DNA of 64,000 nt from Microvirga zambiensis WSM3693. Its GTDB lineage: Bacteria > Pseudomonadota > Alphaproteobacteria > Rhizobiales > Beijerinckiaceae. The notes beneath the pieces were generated by a model that searched no databases, was not told the origin of the DNA, and saw only the letters and a list, made by a program, of their open reading frames with translations. This document shows positions 35,602 to 44,449 of the stretch, piece after piece. Position 1 is the first letter of the stretch; every line of letters starts with the position of its first letter. Where the stretch lies: NCBI RefSeq assembly GCF_016735695.1, contig NZ_JAERQD010000024.1, positions 27,216 to 91,215 of the forward strand. Direction: 5' to 3'. Both the position numbers and the translations under genes were made by a program.

Positions 35602-35613
35602 ATTGCATACAAT
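35602..35613. promoter_or_regulatory. Candidate GntR (FCD-type) operator
   Basis: ATTGCATACAAT is one change from the perfect palindrome ATTGTATACAAT, the usual kind of site for FadR/VanR-type GntR regulators. It lies in the AT-rich gap between the MetQ-like gene (start 35535) and the GntR gene (start 35832). Binding by that regulator is inferred from position and site type. Confidence 0.6.
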
Positions 35614-35831
35614 AATCATGTCGGCTTACTATGCAGGGTCTGTTTAAATTCACAAGGCCTTCGGAGCGGAAATTTCTCAAAAGAGGACGTTTTGTACGTT
35701 AATAAGAACAGTCTGACGCAATCAAGGCTTCCTTTGGCAGTTTTCTGCTGCACAACGGGCGAACATGGGCCAAACGGCTCAGCTCGATTCAACGAAGCAG
35801 CGACAGAAACGGGCAGAGTGGGTGGCTTCTC

Positions 35832-36581
35832 ATGAGCGGAAATGACGAACCATTACCGTTTGTCGGGGCGCGACCGTTCGATGGAGGTTCAGCGCCGGTT
35901 GCCGCCCAGCCACTGCCCCAGCAGATTGCCTCCTACCTGCGCGACCTGATCATCCATGATGTGCTGAAGCCCGGTGAGCGCATCCGCGAGGTCCCGCTTT
36001 CGGCAGAACTCAATGTTTCCCGAACCCCGCTTCGCGACGCCTTGAAGATCCTTTCCGTGGAGCGACTGGTCGAGCTTGCTCCTAACCGCGGCGCAGTGGT
36101 CACGGATATGAGTATTGAGGAGATGCGCGACCTGCTGCGGGTCTATTCCTCGCTGGAGGCGTTGGGCGCTCAAATGGCCTGTGAGCGGGCCCGAACGACC
36201 GATATCGCTGCAATCCATGGCTGGCAAAACGAGATGCTAGCGGCATTCGAGCAGAATGACCGTCTCCGCTACTTCCGGGCGAACCAAGCCTTCCATCTCA
36301 GCATCATCAAGGCCTCGCGCAATGCGTCGCTTATCGAGGTGCACGCGCAGCTCAACCTCCGGCTCTACCGCGTCCGCTACCTCGCCATCATGCAGCAGCA
36401 GGAGTGGACGTTCGTCAGCAGCCAGCACGAAGCCATTCTAGCCGCCCTCGATCAGCGCGATGGGCCGTTGCTCTCGCGCCTCCTCGTCGAGCATCTCTCC
36501 GGTGCCAGGCGAGCCATCGCCACATTGGAGGCTGCGGGCACACCCCACAATCAGGAGATCCCAGCCCGCTCGCTTGCCTGA
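35832..36581 (+). CDS. GntR-family transcriptional regulator (FCD/VanR type)
   Basis: A 249-residue regulator. The N-terminal winged helix has 'QQIASYLRDLIIHDVLKPGE' and 'REVPLSAELNVSRTPLRDAL', and the C-terminal all-helical FCD effector domain has 'MRDLLRVYSSLEALGAQMAC' with 'NQAFHLSIIKASRN' and the metal-site histidine region 'SQHEAILAALDQRD'. FCD regulators sense organic acids or amino acids. It stands between the MetQ-like gene (divergent) and the BisC-like gene (same strand, 49 bp downstream), so it probably controls both directions. Confidence 0.92.
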   Translation: MSGNDEPLPFVGARPFDGGSAPVAAQPLPQQIASYLRDLIIHDVLKPGERIREVPLSAELNVSRTPLRDALKILSVERLVELAPNRGAVVTDMSIEEMRDLLRVYSSLEALGAQMACERARTTDIAAIHGWQNEMLAAFEQNDRLRYFRANQAFHLSIIKASRNASLIEVHAQLNLRLYRVRYLAIMQQQEWTFVSSQHEAILAALDQRDGPLLSRLLVEHLSGARRAIATLEAAGTPHNQEIPARSLA

Positions 36582-36630
36582 CGGACGGGTAGGGCAGGGC
36601 AGGGCAGGCGGTCTCCAACGAGGACAGACG

Positions 36631-38952
36631 ATGCTACCATCACCAGACAAACCGACGCTGGCGACCCACTGGGGCACCTATCGGGTGACGCTTGACGAAG
36701 GTGTGCCGGTTTCGCTTGCTCCCTACGAGGGAGATCCGGATCCGTCGCCGATTGCCAACGCGATGATCGCCGCCAGAACCAGCCCTGCACGAGTCCTGCG
36801 GCCGGCGGTGCGGCGCTCATTTCTGAAGAACGGTGCGGCAGCCGGCGGCGAGGGTCGGGGCGCCGAGCCGTTCGTTGAGGTGAGTTGGGACGATGCTCTA
36901 GGACTTGTCGCGCGTGAACTCGACCGGGTCCGGCGGGAGCACGGCAACCAGGCGATTTATGGCGGCTCCTATGGCTGGGCGAGCGCCGGCAGGTTCCATC
37001 ATGCGCAGAGCCAAATACACCGATTCCTGAACACGATCGGCGGCTACACGCGCTCGGTGCAGAATTACAGTTTTGCCGCTGCCGATACAATCCTGCCGCA
37101 TGTGATCGGAGATCGGCGCGGGCTGGCCGCCGGGCACACGCCCTGGCGTCTGCTCGCCGGCCATTCCGACCTGATCGTCATGTTCGGCGGCGCCTCTCAC
37201 AAGAACGCGCAGGTCAGCTCCGGCGGCCTCAGCCGCCATACCCTGCGTGAGGGACTTCGTGCCTGCCGCGACGCCGGGGCCAAGCTGATCTCGATCAGCC
37301 CGATCCGCAACGACACCCACACCGAACTGGGCGCTGAGTGGTGGGCACCGCGTCCGAACTCGGATGTCGCACTGATGCTCGGGCTTTGCCACACGTTGCT
37401 GAGTGAAAATCTGCACGATCGGGCTTTCCTTGCGCGCTACACAACCGGATTTGCCCAAGTCGAGGCCTATCTGACCGGCGCCGAGGACGGTGTTGCCAAA
37501 ACGGCGGATTGGGCGGCTAGCCTCTGCGAAATTCCAGCGGAGGAGATCCGCGCGCTTGCCCGCCGCATGGCAGCCGGACGGACCTTCCTCATGATGTCGT
37601 GGTCACTGCAGCGGGCGGATCATGGCGAGCAACCCTATTGGATGGCTATCACTCTTGCCGCCATGCTGGGCCAGATTGGGCTGCCCGGTGGCGGGTTCGG
37701 CTTCGGGTATGGTTCGGTCAACGGAGTTGGGAACGCCGACCACGAAATTCCATGGCCCTCGCTCCCGCAGGGCAAGAATGCGGTGGACGATTTCATCCCC
37801 GTGGCCCGGATCGCCGACATGCTGCTGGGTCCAGGCAAGAGCTACGACTTCAACGGCGAACGGCGCGTCTACCCTGACATCAGGCTCGTCTACTGGGCCG
37901 GCGGCAACCCGTTTCACCACCACCAGGACCTGAACCGGCTGGTGCAGGCCTGGAAGCGTCCTGAGACGATCATCGTTCATGAGCCGTGGTGGACGGCGAC
38001 CGCGCGGCATGCGGATATTGTCCTGCCGGTCACCACGCAGCTTGAACGGAATGATCTCGTCTGTGCGAACCGAGACAGGATGCTTGCAGCCTCCCACCGC
38101 CTGACGGAGCCGGCCGGAGAAGCCCGCGACGACTTTACGATCTTCTCCGCGCTCGCCTCACGGCTTGGGGTCGGGGAGGCTTTCACGGAAGGACGCGATG
38201 AGGAGAGTTGGCTCCGGCATCTTTATGGGTTGGCGCGCCAGCGCATCGCCGCCGCTGACATGGAGATTCCGGATTTTGATGCCTTCTGGCGCGAAGGCGT
38301 CACCCAGTTGCCGGAACCCGTCGCGGTCAAGCCGCTCCTCGCCGACTTCCGAACCGATCCGGCGCAGTTCCGGCTTGCGACACCATCGGGTTTGATCGAG
38401 TTGTTCTCGGAGCGGATCGCAAGCTTCGGCTATGCGGATTGCCCAGCCCACGCTACTTGGCTTCCATCATCGGAATGGCTCGGAGCGCCTGCCGCAGGTC
38501 GCTTCCCGCTTCATCTGATCTCGAACCAGCCGGTTACAAAGCTGCACAGCCAGTACGACCATGGCCATCATGCACGAGACGCCAAGATCGCAGGGCGCGA
38601 GCCCATTCGAATGAATCCGCAAGACGCGGCACGCCGCGGGCTATCAGACGGCGACATCGTGCGTGTCTTCAACGATCGTGGCGCTTGCCTGGCGGGCGTG
38701 TGCGTTTCGGATGAGGTGCGTCCTGGGGTTGTCCAGCTGTCCACTGGGGCGTGGTACGATCCTCTCGAGCCAGGCGTATCTGGTTCATTGGACAAGCACG
38801 GCAACCCTAACGTGTTGACGCCCGATCGTGGCACATCCGCGCTGGCCCAGGGACCGAGTGCGCATTCCTGTCTTGTCGAAGTGCAAGTGTACAATGGCTC
38901 TCTGCCGCCAATTACAAGCTACGAGCCACCACCAATACTGCGAGGGCGGTAG
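36631..38952 (+). CDS. Molybdopterin-dependent S-/N-oxide reductase (BisC-like)
   Basis: A 773-residue molybdoenzyme of the DMSO-reductase family, the same length as biotin sulfoxide reductase. The Mo-ligand region is 'AIYGGSYGWASAGRFHHAQS' with S113 as the expected ligand. The bis-MGD-binding text is 'LIVMFGGASHKNAQVSSGG', 'YWAGGNPFHHHQDLNRLVQA' and 'HEPWWTATARHADIVLPVTT'. There is no twin-arginine signal and no N-terminal iron-sulfur cysteine set, so it should be cytoplasmic. Start 36631 follows CGAGGA. BisC reduces biotin sulfoxide and free methionine-S-sulfoxide; with a MetQ-like importer next door, a methionine-sulfoxide-like substrate is inferred. Confidence 0.92.
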   Translation: MLPSPDKPTLATHWGTYRVTLDEGVPVSLAPYEGDPDPSPIANAMIAARTSPARVLRPAVRRSFLKNGAAAGGEGRGAEPFVEVSWDDALGLVARELDRVRREHGNQAIYGGSYGWASAGRFHHAQSQIHRFLNTIGGYTRSVQNYSFAAADTILPHVIGDRRGLAAGHTPWRLLAGHSDLIVMFGGASHKNAQVSSGGLSRHTLREGLRACRDAGAKLISISPIRNDTHTELGAEWWAPRPNSDVALMLGLCHTLLSENLHDRAFLARYTTGFAQVEAYLTGAEDGVAKTADWAASLCEIPAEEIRALARRMAAGRTFLMMSWSLQRADHGEQPYWMAITLAAMLGQIGLPGGGFGFGYGSVNGVGNADHEIPWPSLPQGKNAVDDFIPVARIADMLLGPGKSYDFNGERRVYPDIRLVYWAGGNPFHHHQDLNRLVQAWKRPETIIVHEPWWTATARHADIVLPVTTQLERNDLVCANRDRMLAASHRLTEPAGEARDDFTIFSALASRLGVGEAFTEGRDEESWLRHLYGLARQRIAAADMEIPDFDAFWREGVTQLPEPVAVKPLLADFRTDPAQFRLATPSGLIELFSERIASFGYADCPAHATWLPSSEWLGAPAAGRFPLHLISNQPVTKLHSQYDHGHHARDAKIAGREPIRMNPQDAARRGLSDGDIVRVFNDRGACLAGVCVSDEVRPGVVQLSTGAWYDPLEPGVSGSLDKHGNPNVLTPDRGTSALAQGPSAHSCLVEVQVYNGSLPPITSYEPPPILRGR

Positions 38953-39217
38953 GTGATGCTGGTTAAGGAATTTTCCTTGCGCCATCGAAAACTGGGAAGG
39001 CCGAAGGGCTGGATTGTTTCGCGTTAGCGCAACGGGCGTCCCAATGGTAAGCCCTGCATTGAGCTCCGCCTAGGAAATCTGCCTTTGGCGAAGCACCAAC
39101 TTCGTTACGGACATTTTCACTCCGGGCGCGAGGGCTATTGCCGGTGCCAATCGTGCCTCTGCACTGTGGCCATGTGCTACATGACAAGCCCTAACCCTCG
39201 TATGGCTGCTAAGCGGC

Positions 39218-39538
39218 TTAGACAGGGACCTTGCTGGCAATCTGGGCAGCCGCTTCCGGACTGAACCCGACCTCCATCAACTCTCCCTCAAGGTCTTCGA
39301 GGCTGTACGGCTCCAATGTGATGGGACGCTTTGTCAACTCGCGCTCGAGCAGAAGCGTATCGGCGTCCTTATCCGCCTCCAGAGCACTTGGGTACTCCTC
39401 CGCGGAGGTGGTCGTGACCCGAATGGCCGGCCCGTCGTCGCCGTCGTCATCATCCGCCTCCTGATCGCTCCGATAGACCTTTAAGGTGACCAGCTGCCCC
39501 TCAATCTCATCTTCATAGACCGTGGCCCATTCGCCCAT
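39218..39538 (-). CDS. Conserved hypothetical acidic protein
   Basis: About 106 residues from ATG 39538, chosen for the strong GGGAGGGGAAC ribosome site. The N-terminus looks like short strands ('MGEWATVYEDEIEGQLVTLK'), followed by a very acidic linker ('DQEADDDDGDDGPAIR'). The C-terminal helical tail is 'LEDLEGELMEVGFSPEAAAQ' with 'IASKVPV'. The tail matches the small protein at 20182-20289. Function unknown. It neighbours the complete copy of the repeated hypothetical gene, as its relative neighbours the broken copy. Confidence 0.65.
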   Translation of the reverse strand: MGEWATVYEDEIEGQLVTLKVYRSDQEADDDDGDDGPAIRVTTTSAEEYPSALEADKDADTLLLERELTKRPITLEPYSLEDLEGELMEVGFSPEAAAQIASKVPV

Positions 39539-39792
39539 GTTCCCCTCCCGGATCATGCACCTGCCATTTCTCTGGCAGTCATCGAAGTTAGGATAGTAAA
39601 GGCCAGATGGAAACGAAATTCCCGCCTGCCGTGAAAGGTATGGCGGCCCCCTGTCCACCGCGGCCACGACAGAGCGCAGAATTGAGGCCAGCGTGCGGCG
39701 TGCGGCACTGGTTACTTTGACGCTCCCGCCCGGCTATGGCCCTCGTGTTATCCGATCGGGACTTTGCCAGGGCAAGTCGAGGCGTATCGTCT

Positions 39793-39912
39793 GGATTGAC
39801 AGGAGTGGTGCAAAGGGACCACCTTTCCAAACGGGGGCGCCATGAGGATGGCTGCGATGGACCAGTTCGATCACATCCTGAATTGGAAGCTCAAGCAGGG
39901 CTCACACACCTT
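39793..39912 (+). repeat. Direct repeat copy 2 (~120 bp; partner at 20859-20979)
   Basis: Same orientation as copy 1 and about 96% identical. It covers the leader and first ~23 codons of the complete gene at 39842. Because the gene is intact here, this copy is likely the parent and the one at 20.9 kb the derived fragment. Confidence 0.9.
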
Positions 39913-40363
39913 CCCCGGCCAGGACGGTGGCACCTGCATCAACGAGGCGGCCATCGTGGCAGCAGGCTTCCCGTACCAGCCTGTGCGCTCGGTCGAGGAC
40001 ATGCCGGCCTGTTTCTCGCGTCCGATCTGCCGGCTGGCGATGCAGCTGAACGACGAGGCTTGCGATGAGGAGCGGCAGCGACTGCTTCCGTTTGTGAGCC
40101 GCTTGGCCTGTGCCGACACGCCCCAGGTCGAGCGCGAACGGGCAGCGTACATTGCTGCGCGCATGCGCTGGCGGCTTCCATTGCGAGACGGTATGGCAGT
40201 GCTCGAAGGCGCCCTTGCCATCGGCCGGCAGGCTGATGCGGTGACATCTGAGGAAGTGATGACCCGGCTGGACAATGTCCAGCAGAAGGCCTCAACACCC
40301 ACCTCCGTCGATGAGCATCCGCTGTTCGCCAAAATTCACGGGTGGCTGGTCGGTATTTACTAA
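39842..40363 (+). CDS. Conserved hypothetical protein (complete copy)
   Basis: A protein of up to 173 residues (starts possible at 39842, 39848 and 39857) beginning 'MRMAAMDQFDHILNWKLKQG'. It contains 'GPDGGTCINEAA'-like text (here 'GQDGGTCINEAAIVAAGF'), then 'SVEDMPACFSRPICRLAMQL', and ends 'HPLFAKIHGWLVGIY'. I recall similar hypothetical proteins in Methylobacterium-type genomes but know no function. No signal peptide or membrane span is seen. A 5' fragment of it is repeated at 20909. Confidence 0.75.
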   Translation: MRMAAMDQFDHILNWKLKQGSHTFPGQDGGTCINEAAIVAAGFPYQPVRSVEDMPACFSRPICRLAMQLNDEACDEERQRLLPFVSRLACADTPQVERERAAYIAARMRWRLPLRDGMAVLEGALAIGRQADAVTSEEVMTRLDNVQQKASTPTSVDEHPLFAKIHGWLVGIY

Positions 40364-40447
40364 GCCCTCAACTATGGGACGTCGCTGCCTGTATGTCGGC
40401 GCGTAATCGGTCGGCATACGATGCGCTTTCCAGGGCGACACATGAAC

Positions 40448-41071
40448 CTACTGTATCTGGCAGGGCGCCATACCTGGTTGCTCGCCTGCAATCGATGCCC
40501 GCCCGATCGGGCCACGTAACGAACGTTGACCGAAGCTCCTTTGCCTCTTGGGTAAGAGGTTGAGCCATTTCCGGCCTTCTCGCCAAGGACCATGGCCACT
40601 GGCGACGTTGATGTGCCCAGCGTCTCCGGCATCGACAAATGTCGCACCCCACAAGGCGGCACGGCTCCGGGCACGGTCCAATGTCATGTAGGGATCCGTA
40701 TGGCTGGCGACCACAACAGACGGGAAGCCGAGGTGGACCGAAGGAAGTGGAGCGAAAGATGCGAGACTGGGTATCACTGATTGCAACAATTCTGGATCAG
40801 CTGGTGCTACCAACAGTGCTCCGCCAATTTTCAACTCGGGGTACCGCGCTGCTAGGTGCGCGATCAAGACCGCACCGAGACTGTGACCGATCAAAATGGC
40901 GTCTGGCGATCTGCTGACATGGCTCGTTAGGGCTTCGAGCCAAGCCTCAAGGTCCGGCGTATCCCAGTTCTGTTGGTGAACCCGCTCAGCACCGTCTAGT
41001 TCTGCCTCCCAATAGCTTTGCCAGTGTTCCCGTTCAGATCCATATAGACCAGGCACAATCAGAATTGTCAT
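40448..41071 (-). CDS. RBBP9/YdeN-family alpha/beta hydrolase
   Basis: A serine hydrolase of about 207 residues. The nucleophile elbow is 'LIGHSLGAVLIAHLAA', the acid is probably Asp in 'VVASHTDPYM', and the histidine is in 'GDAGHINVASGHGPWREG'. The N-terminus 'MTILIVPGLYGSEREHWQSY' is typical of the RBBP9 family. After the usual end ('REGRKWLNLL') the frame runs ~30 residues further with Arg/Gly/Pro-rich text, perhaps because the original stop was lost. Substrate unknown. Confidence 0.85.
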   Translation of the reverse strand: MTILIVPGLYGSEREHWQSYWEAELDGAERVHQQNWDTPDLEAWLEALTSHVSRSPDAILIGHSLGAVLIAHLAARYPELKIGGALLVAPADPELLQSVIPSLASFAPLPSVHLGFPSVVVASHTDPYMTLDRARSRAALWGATFVDAGDAGHINVASGHGPWREGRKWLNLLPKRQRSFGQRSLRGPIGRASIAGEQPGMAPCQIQ

Positions 41072-41089
41072 CGCCCATTTCCCAAACAA

Positions 41090-41467
41090 GTGAGGATTGT
41101 TGCCTTAGATGTCGGACCGGTCAATGAAACGGAACACCTAAATCAGCCTATCGTGGAGTATATGCTTCTCTTATCGATCGAATAAGCTGCCGGTCTATTT
41201 TACGTGCTCAACATTCTTGTGCGTTATTTCATCTGTGAGAGGCGATTCGGCTGCGCTTTTTCCAAGTAGCGGATCGCATGAATTGCATCAATCCGTCGAC
41301 AGCCAAGACGCTTTGTCTCCACATGATCATCTCGGGGTGCCAAGATACCGCGGACGCGAGCTTCAGAAGAATCTGCGGCTTTGTCCGTTGAGCAAGGCCA
41401 GCGCTGTGAGATCAAAAAGGCTGACGAGTAACGGTGTGAACGATTGCAGACCTCGGTCGCTTACGCG
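41090..41467. other. Non-coding stretch, nothing recognised
   Basis: About 380 bp between the hydrolase start and the copper gene end. It is partly AT-rich near 41100-41230, where the hydrolase promoter would lie, but I can name no motif. No protein-like frame. Confidence 0.4.
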
Positions 41468-43096
41468 TCAACGAGTCTCTTTTGAGATATCAAAAACGTC
41501 GGTCAATGTGACCGAACGAAATTCGGTCACGAGCACTGTGACCCGCACAATCCAGAACCCATCGAGGGGCAACACGAACCCGTCACCCAGATAGATTTGA
41601 TCCTCTTGGCGGGCCTCGCGCACAAAGGGTCCGATCCCGTAGGAGGGTTTGTCGAGCTCGATCTTGACGCTGATCGGCTCGACAGGCTTTCCGTCAATCT
41701 GAATATCACCGACCTCGACCCTGACAGGACCGGTCAGAGGAGGTCGGATTGTCAGTGTCGCACTCGCACCATCTCTGCTGGCTTTGATCTGCTGTCCGTC
41801 GGCCGCATGAGTAAGGGACATCGCACGCGGCGGGGGAGTAAAGCGCCACAGGCCGAGCACCGCGATGACGAGAGTGCCGAGCACGATCTCGGCACGAGTG
41901 TTGCGGATGAGCGACTGCGTGGCACGCCGATCATCTGCGATAACAGCTCCTGTCAACCAGTATCGGTTCAACACAGCAAAGACACAGATGGAAGCGACCA
42001 AGGCCAGCTTCACAAGAAGCACGATTCCATAATCCGTCGACCAGAGTGCAGGAAGCATTCGGATCTGGACGAAGGCCAGCAAGATTCCTGATAATCCGAG
42101 AACCCCAATGATGGCTGGAATAGAAGACGAGAACCGCCGCAATACCTTCGGTGCGGTGGTTCGATTCCGCGTGAATGCTACGACAAGAGGGAGAAGGGAC
42201 CCTATCCAAAGCAGAACTGCGACCGTGTGCAGGAACACCGCCGGAGCCGTAAGACTTCGGGGCGGTGCCGTCGAAGCATGACCGGCACTGGCGCTCGCCA
42301 ATCCAGCGAGCAATAAAGCTGTCGTTGCCAGCGCCATACCCGACCTTGACGTGTACTTGAGCAACCTCGATGCATAGGCCACGATCAGTGCGCTTGCCGC
42401 GATCAGAATGGAGCTGCCATAGCTTGTTGCGCGGATCCCTGCCGCCCATACAGGTGCTGTCAGCAGGTCCGACAACGGGGCTCCCAATGAATCGAGGCCC
42501 TGGAATCCAATCAAGAGAGGGACCATCAATAGGCCGACAGCGATCGCGGTTGGAATCTCAACGTTTCCGCCTTCGGGGTTCTCCCGGCCAATCAAGGCAT
42601 AGAATCCGGCGCCGCCGACGCCAACAATCAGGGCGAGCATCAGAAGCAAGCGAGTCGACCAGAGTCCGGCACGGACCAGAGGCTCGAACTGTCCGTCGTT
42701 CATCGGAGCGGCAGCGCTAGGGGCGCCGACCGAAAATACCAATCCACCACCGATCGGATGGCCATCCCCTGACGCTACCCTCCACGAGAGAACATAGGTT
42801 CCCGATGCATGGATATCCGGAAGCGACAGAGCGATGACAGAACCCTTCGCACCGATCTCTTTCAAGACCACGATCTGGCCGTTTGGAAGGGCAAGCCGAG
42901 CGACCAACGGCCTGACAGGCTCGGAGAACGTTAGAGTAATAATTCCAGGCGCCGACCCAACGACTGCCCCGTCGACAGGATCGGAGCGGACCAGCTGAGC
43001 ATGCGCTGATGCTGCGGCAGTGAACAGTAGGAGCCCGAAGATGGCAAGGCCAACTTGTCTGAGAAGTCGATACAAAGCAAAATGAAGGGCTTTCAC
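41468..43096 (-). CDS. CopC-CopD fusion copper transport protein (YcnJ-like)
   Basis: A 542-residue protein. After a signal peptide, the CopC domain begins with H32 ('AHAQLVRSDPVDGAVV') and contains 'SWRVASGDGHPIGGGLVFSV', the conserved copper-site histidine region. It is followed by a multi-span CopD membrane domain (about residues 140-420) and a C-terminal YtkA-like periplasmic segment. Such fusions bring copper across the inner membrane. The start overlaps the ycnI stop (ATGA), so the two are translationally coupled. Confidence 0.9.
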   Translation of the reverse strand: MKALHFALYRLLRQVGLAIFGLLLFTAAASAHAQLVRSDPVDGAVVGSAPGIITLTFSEPVRPLVARLALPNGQIVVLKEIGAKGSVIALSLPDIHASGTYVLSWRVASGDGHPIGGGLVFSVGAPSAAAPMNDGQFEPLVRAGLWSTRLLLMLALIVGVGGAGFYALIGRENPEGGNVEIPTAIAVGLLMVPLLIGFQGLDSLGAPLSDLLTAPVWAAGIRATSYGSSILIAASALIVAYASRLLKYTSRSGMALATTALLLAGLASASAGHASTAPPRSLTAPAVFLHTVAVLLWIGSLLPLVVAFTRNRTTAPKVLRRFSSSIPAIIGVLGLSGILLAFVQIRMLPALWSTDYGIVLLVKLALVASICVFAVLNRYWLTGAVIADDRRATQSLIRNTRAEIVLGTLVIAVLGLWRFTPPPRAMSLTHAADGQQIKASRDGASATLTIRPPLTGPVRVEVGDIQIDGKPVEPISVKIELDKPSYGIGPFVREARQEDQIYLGDGFVLPLDGFWIVRVTVLVTEFRSVTLTDVFDISKETR

Positions 43097-43632
43097 GATC
43101 CCGACCGGATTTTGACCGACGGCGCTGGATGCGTCAGGTCATCAGCGGATCGGCCCGACAGTGGAACCTCGATCCAACGCTGCGCTCCAGCACTGCACTG
43201 TTGCACGACCGGAACAAAGATCTCCGATCCTGTAAACGAACTGCGCACCTTCGCGCGAAAGATGAATTCATCGAAGTGAGTATCTTCGAGTTTGCCGCCC
43301 GACCAGGAGATTTCCCGAACGTCGGCGCCGTGACCGCCGTGGCCGTTAAGATCCGATCCCGCGGCTGCGATACGCTGCTCCTCGATTGTGGTGCTCAGCG
43401 ACCAGCCTGGCTTTGGTTGTGGCTTGACCTCTGTCAATTCAGGCGGCACCGAGACTTTGAGCGCGACCGTCGGGGATCCAGTACATCCATGCGGAATGAC
43501 CAGCACGAACTTAACGGTGCTGCCAATTTTCACTTCCTTGTTCTCAAAACTAACATGGGCTTGAGCACAAAGCGGGGCTGCCAGCACAGCGGCCGCGAGG
43601 CCAGCTTGGAGGCTAAGTCTAAGGCTTTTCAT
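43093..43632 (-). CDS. ycnI: YcnI-family (DUF1775) copper-binding protein
   Basis: A 179-residue exported protein. Cleavage after 'LCAQA' would leave H26 as the first residue ('HVSFENKEV'), the copper ligand known for this family. Conserved text: 'KFVLVIPHGCTGSPTVALKV', 'PKPGWSLST' and 'GSEIFVPVVQQCSAG'. It passes copper to the CopC-CopD protein encoded next. It begins only 22 bp after the ssuB-like gene, so it may be transcribed with the sulfonate operon. Confidence 0.92.
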   Translation of the reverse strand: MKSLRLSLQAGLAAAVLAAPLCAQAHVSFENKEVKIGSTVKFVLVIPHGCTGSPTVALKVSVPPELTEVKPQPKPGWSLSTTIEEQRIAAAGSDLNGHGGHGADVREISWSGGKLEDTHFDEFIFRAKVRSSFTGSEIFVPVVQQCSAGAQRWIEVPLSGRSADDLTHPAPSVKIRSGS

Positions 43633-43654
43633 GGGAACTCCGATAAATGGGGAT

Positions 43655-44449
43655 CTACCAGGTGGACGCCAGACCGAGGTGGCTCAATGCTTCACGACGA
43701 AGCTCAGTGAGACGGGAATCGCCACGGTGACGCGGGTAGGGGAGATCAACGGTCAGATCGGCGATGATGCGCGCCGGCCGCGGTCCGAAGATCACAACAC
43801 GCTGGGCCAGGAACACCGCTTCCTCAACATCATGGGTCACAAGGACAGCGGTCAGCCGGGCTCGCTGCCACAGGTTGACGAGCTCGGTCTGCATCGTCAG
43901 ACGGGTCAGCGAGTCGAGCTTTCCAAGGGGTTCGTCGAGCAGCAAGAGGCGTGGATCGTTCACCAGCGCGCGTGCGAGCGCCACACGCTGTGCCATTCCG
44001 CCTGACAGTTGATGGGGATAGGCCTTGTCGAAGCCGCCAAGTCCAACGAGCCGAATGGCTTCATCGACCCGGGACCGGGACTTCCTCAGAATACCCTGGG
44101 CCTCCAAGCCCAAGGCGACATTGTCCCAGACGGTGCGCCATGGAAACAGCGTCGGGTCCTGAAACACGAGGATCCGGGAAGGGTCCGGGTTTCCGACCGG
44201 CAACCCATCGACCCGAAGCTCGCCCTGGGTTGGATGATCAAGGCCAGCGAGCAGGCGAAGAAGCGTCGACTTTCCGCATCCTGAGGGGCCGAGCAGCGCC
44301 ACGAACGAACCCGGCTCAATCGAGAAATCGACGTCATTGAGGACCGGAAGAGGATCGCCTTCCAACTCGAACTGATGTGACAGGCTTGAGATATCTATCC
44401 GTTGACCCGCCGCAGGACGCGCTCCCGTGTTCAACTCTATCGCTACCAT
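43655..44449 (-). CDS. ssuB: Sulfonate/nitrate-type ABC ATPase (SsuB-like)
   Basis: A 264-residue ATPase. Walker A 'GPSGCGKST' (54-62), signature 'LSGGM' (148-152), Walker B 'LLLLDEPLGKLDSLTR' and H-loop 'LVTHDVEEAVFLAQRV', as in the SsuB/TauB/NrtD group. The start at 44449 overlaps the permease gene by 7 bp; an ATG at 44470 is possible. It powers the permease encoded upstream for uptake of an alkanesulfonate-like compound. Confidence 0.92.
   Translation of the reverse strand: MVAIELNTGARPAAGQRIDISSLSHQFELEGDPLPVLNDVDFSIEPGSFVALLGPSGCGKSTLLRLLAGLDHPTQGELRVDGLPVGNPDPSRILVFQDPTLFPWRTVWDNVALGLEAQGILRKSRSRVDEAIRLVGLGGFDKAYPHQLSGGMAQRVALARALVNDPRLLLLDEPLGKLDSLTRLTMQTELVNLWQRARLTAVLVTHDVEEAVFLAQRVVIFGPRPARIIADLTVDLPYPRHRGDSRLTELRREALSHLGLASTW

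Noticed and set aside
35536..35831. SAM riboswitch upstream of the MetQ-like gene
   Set aside because: No SAM-I or SAM-II core or terminator hairpin could be found; the gap is better explained by a GntR site.
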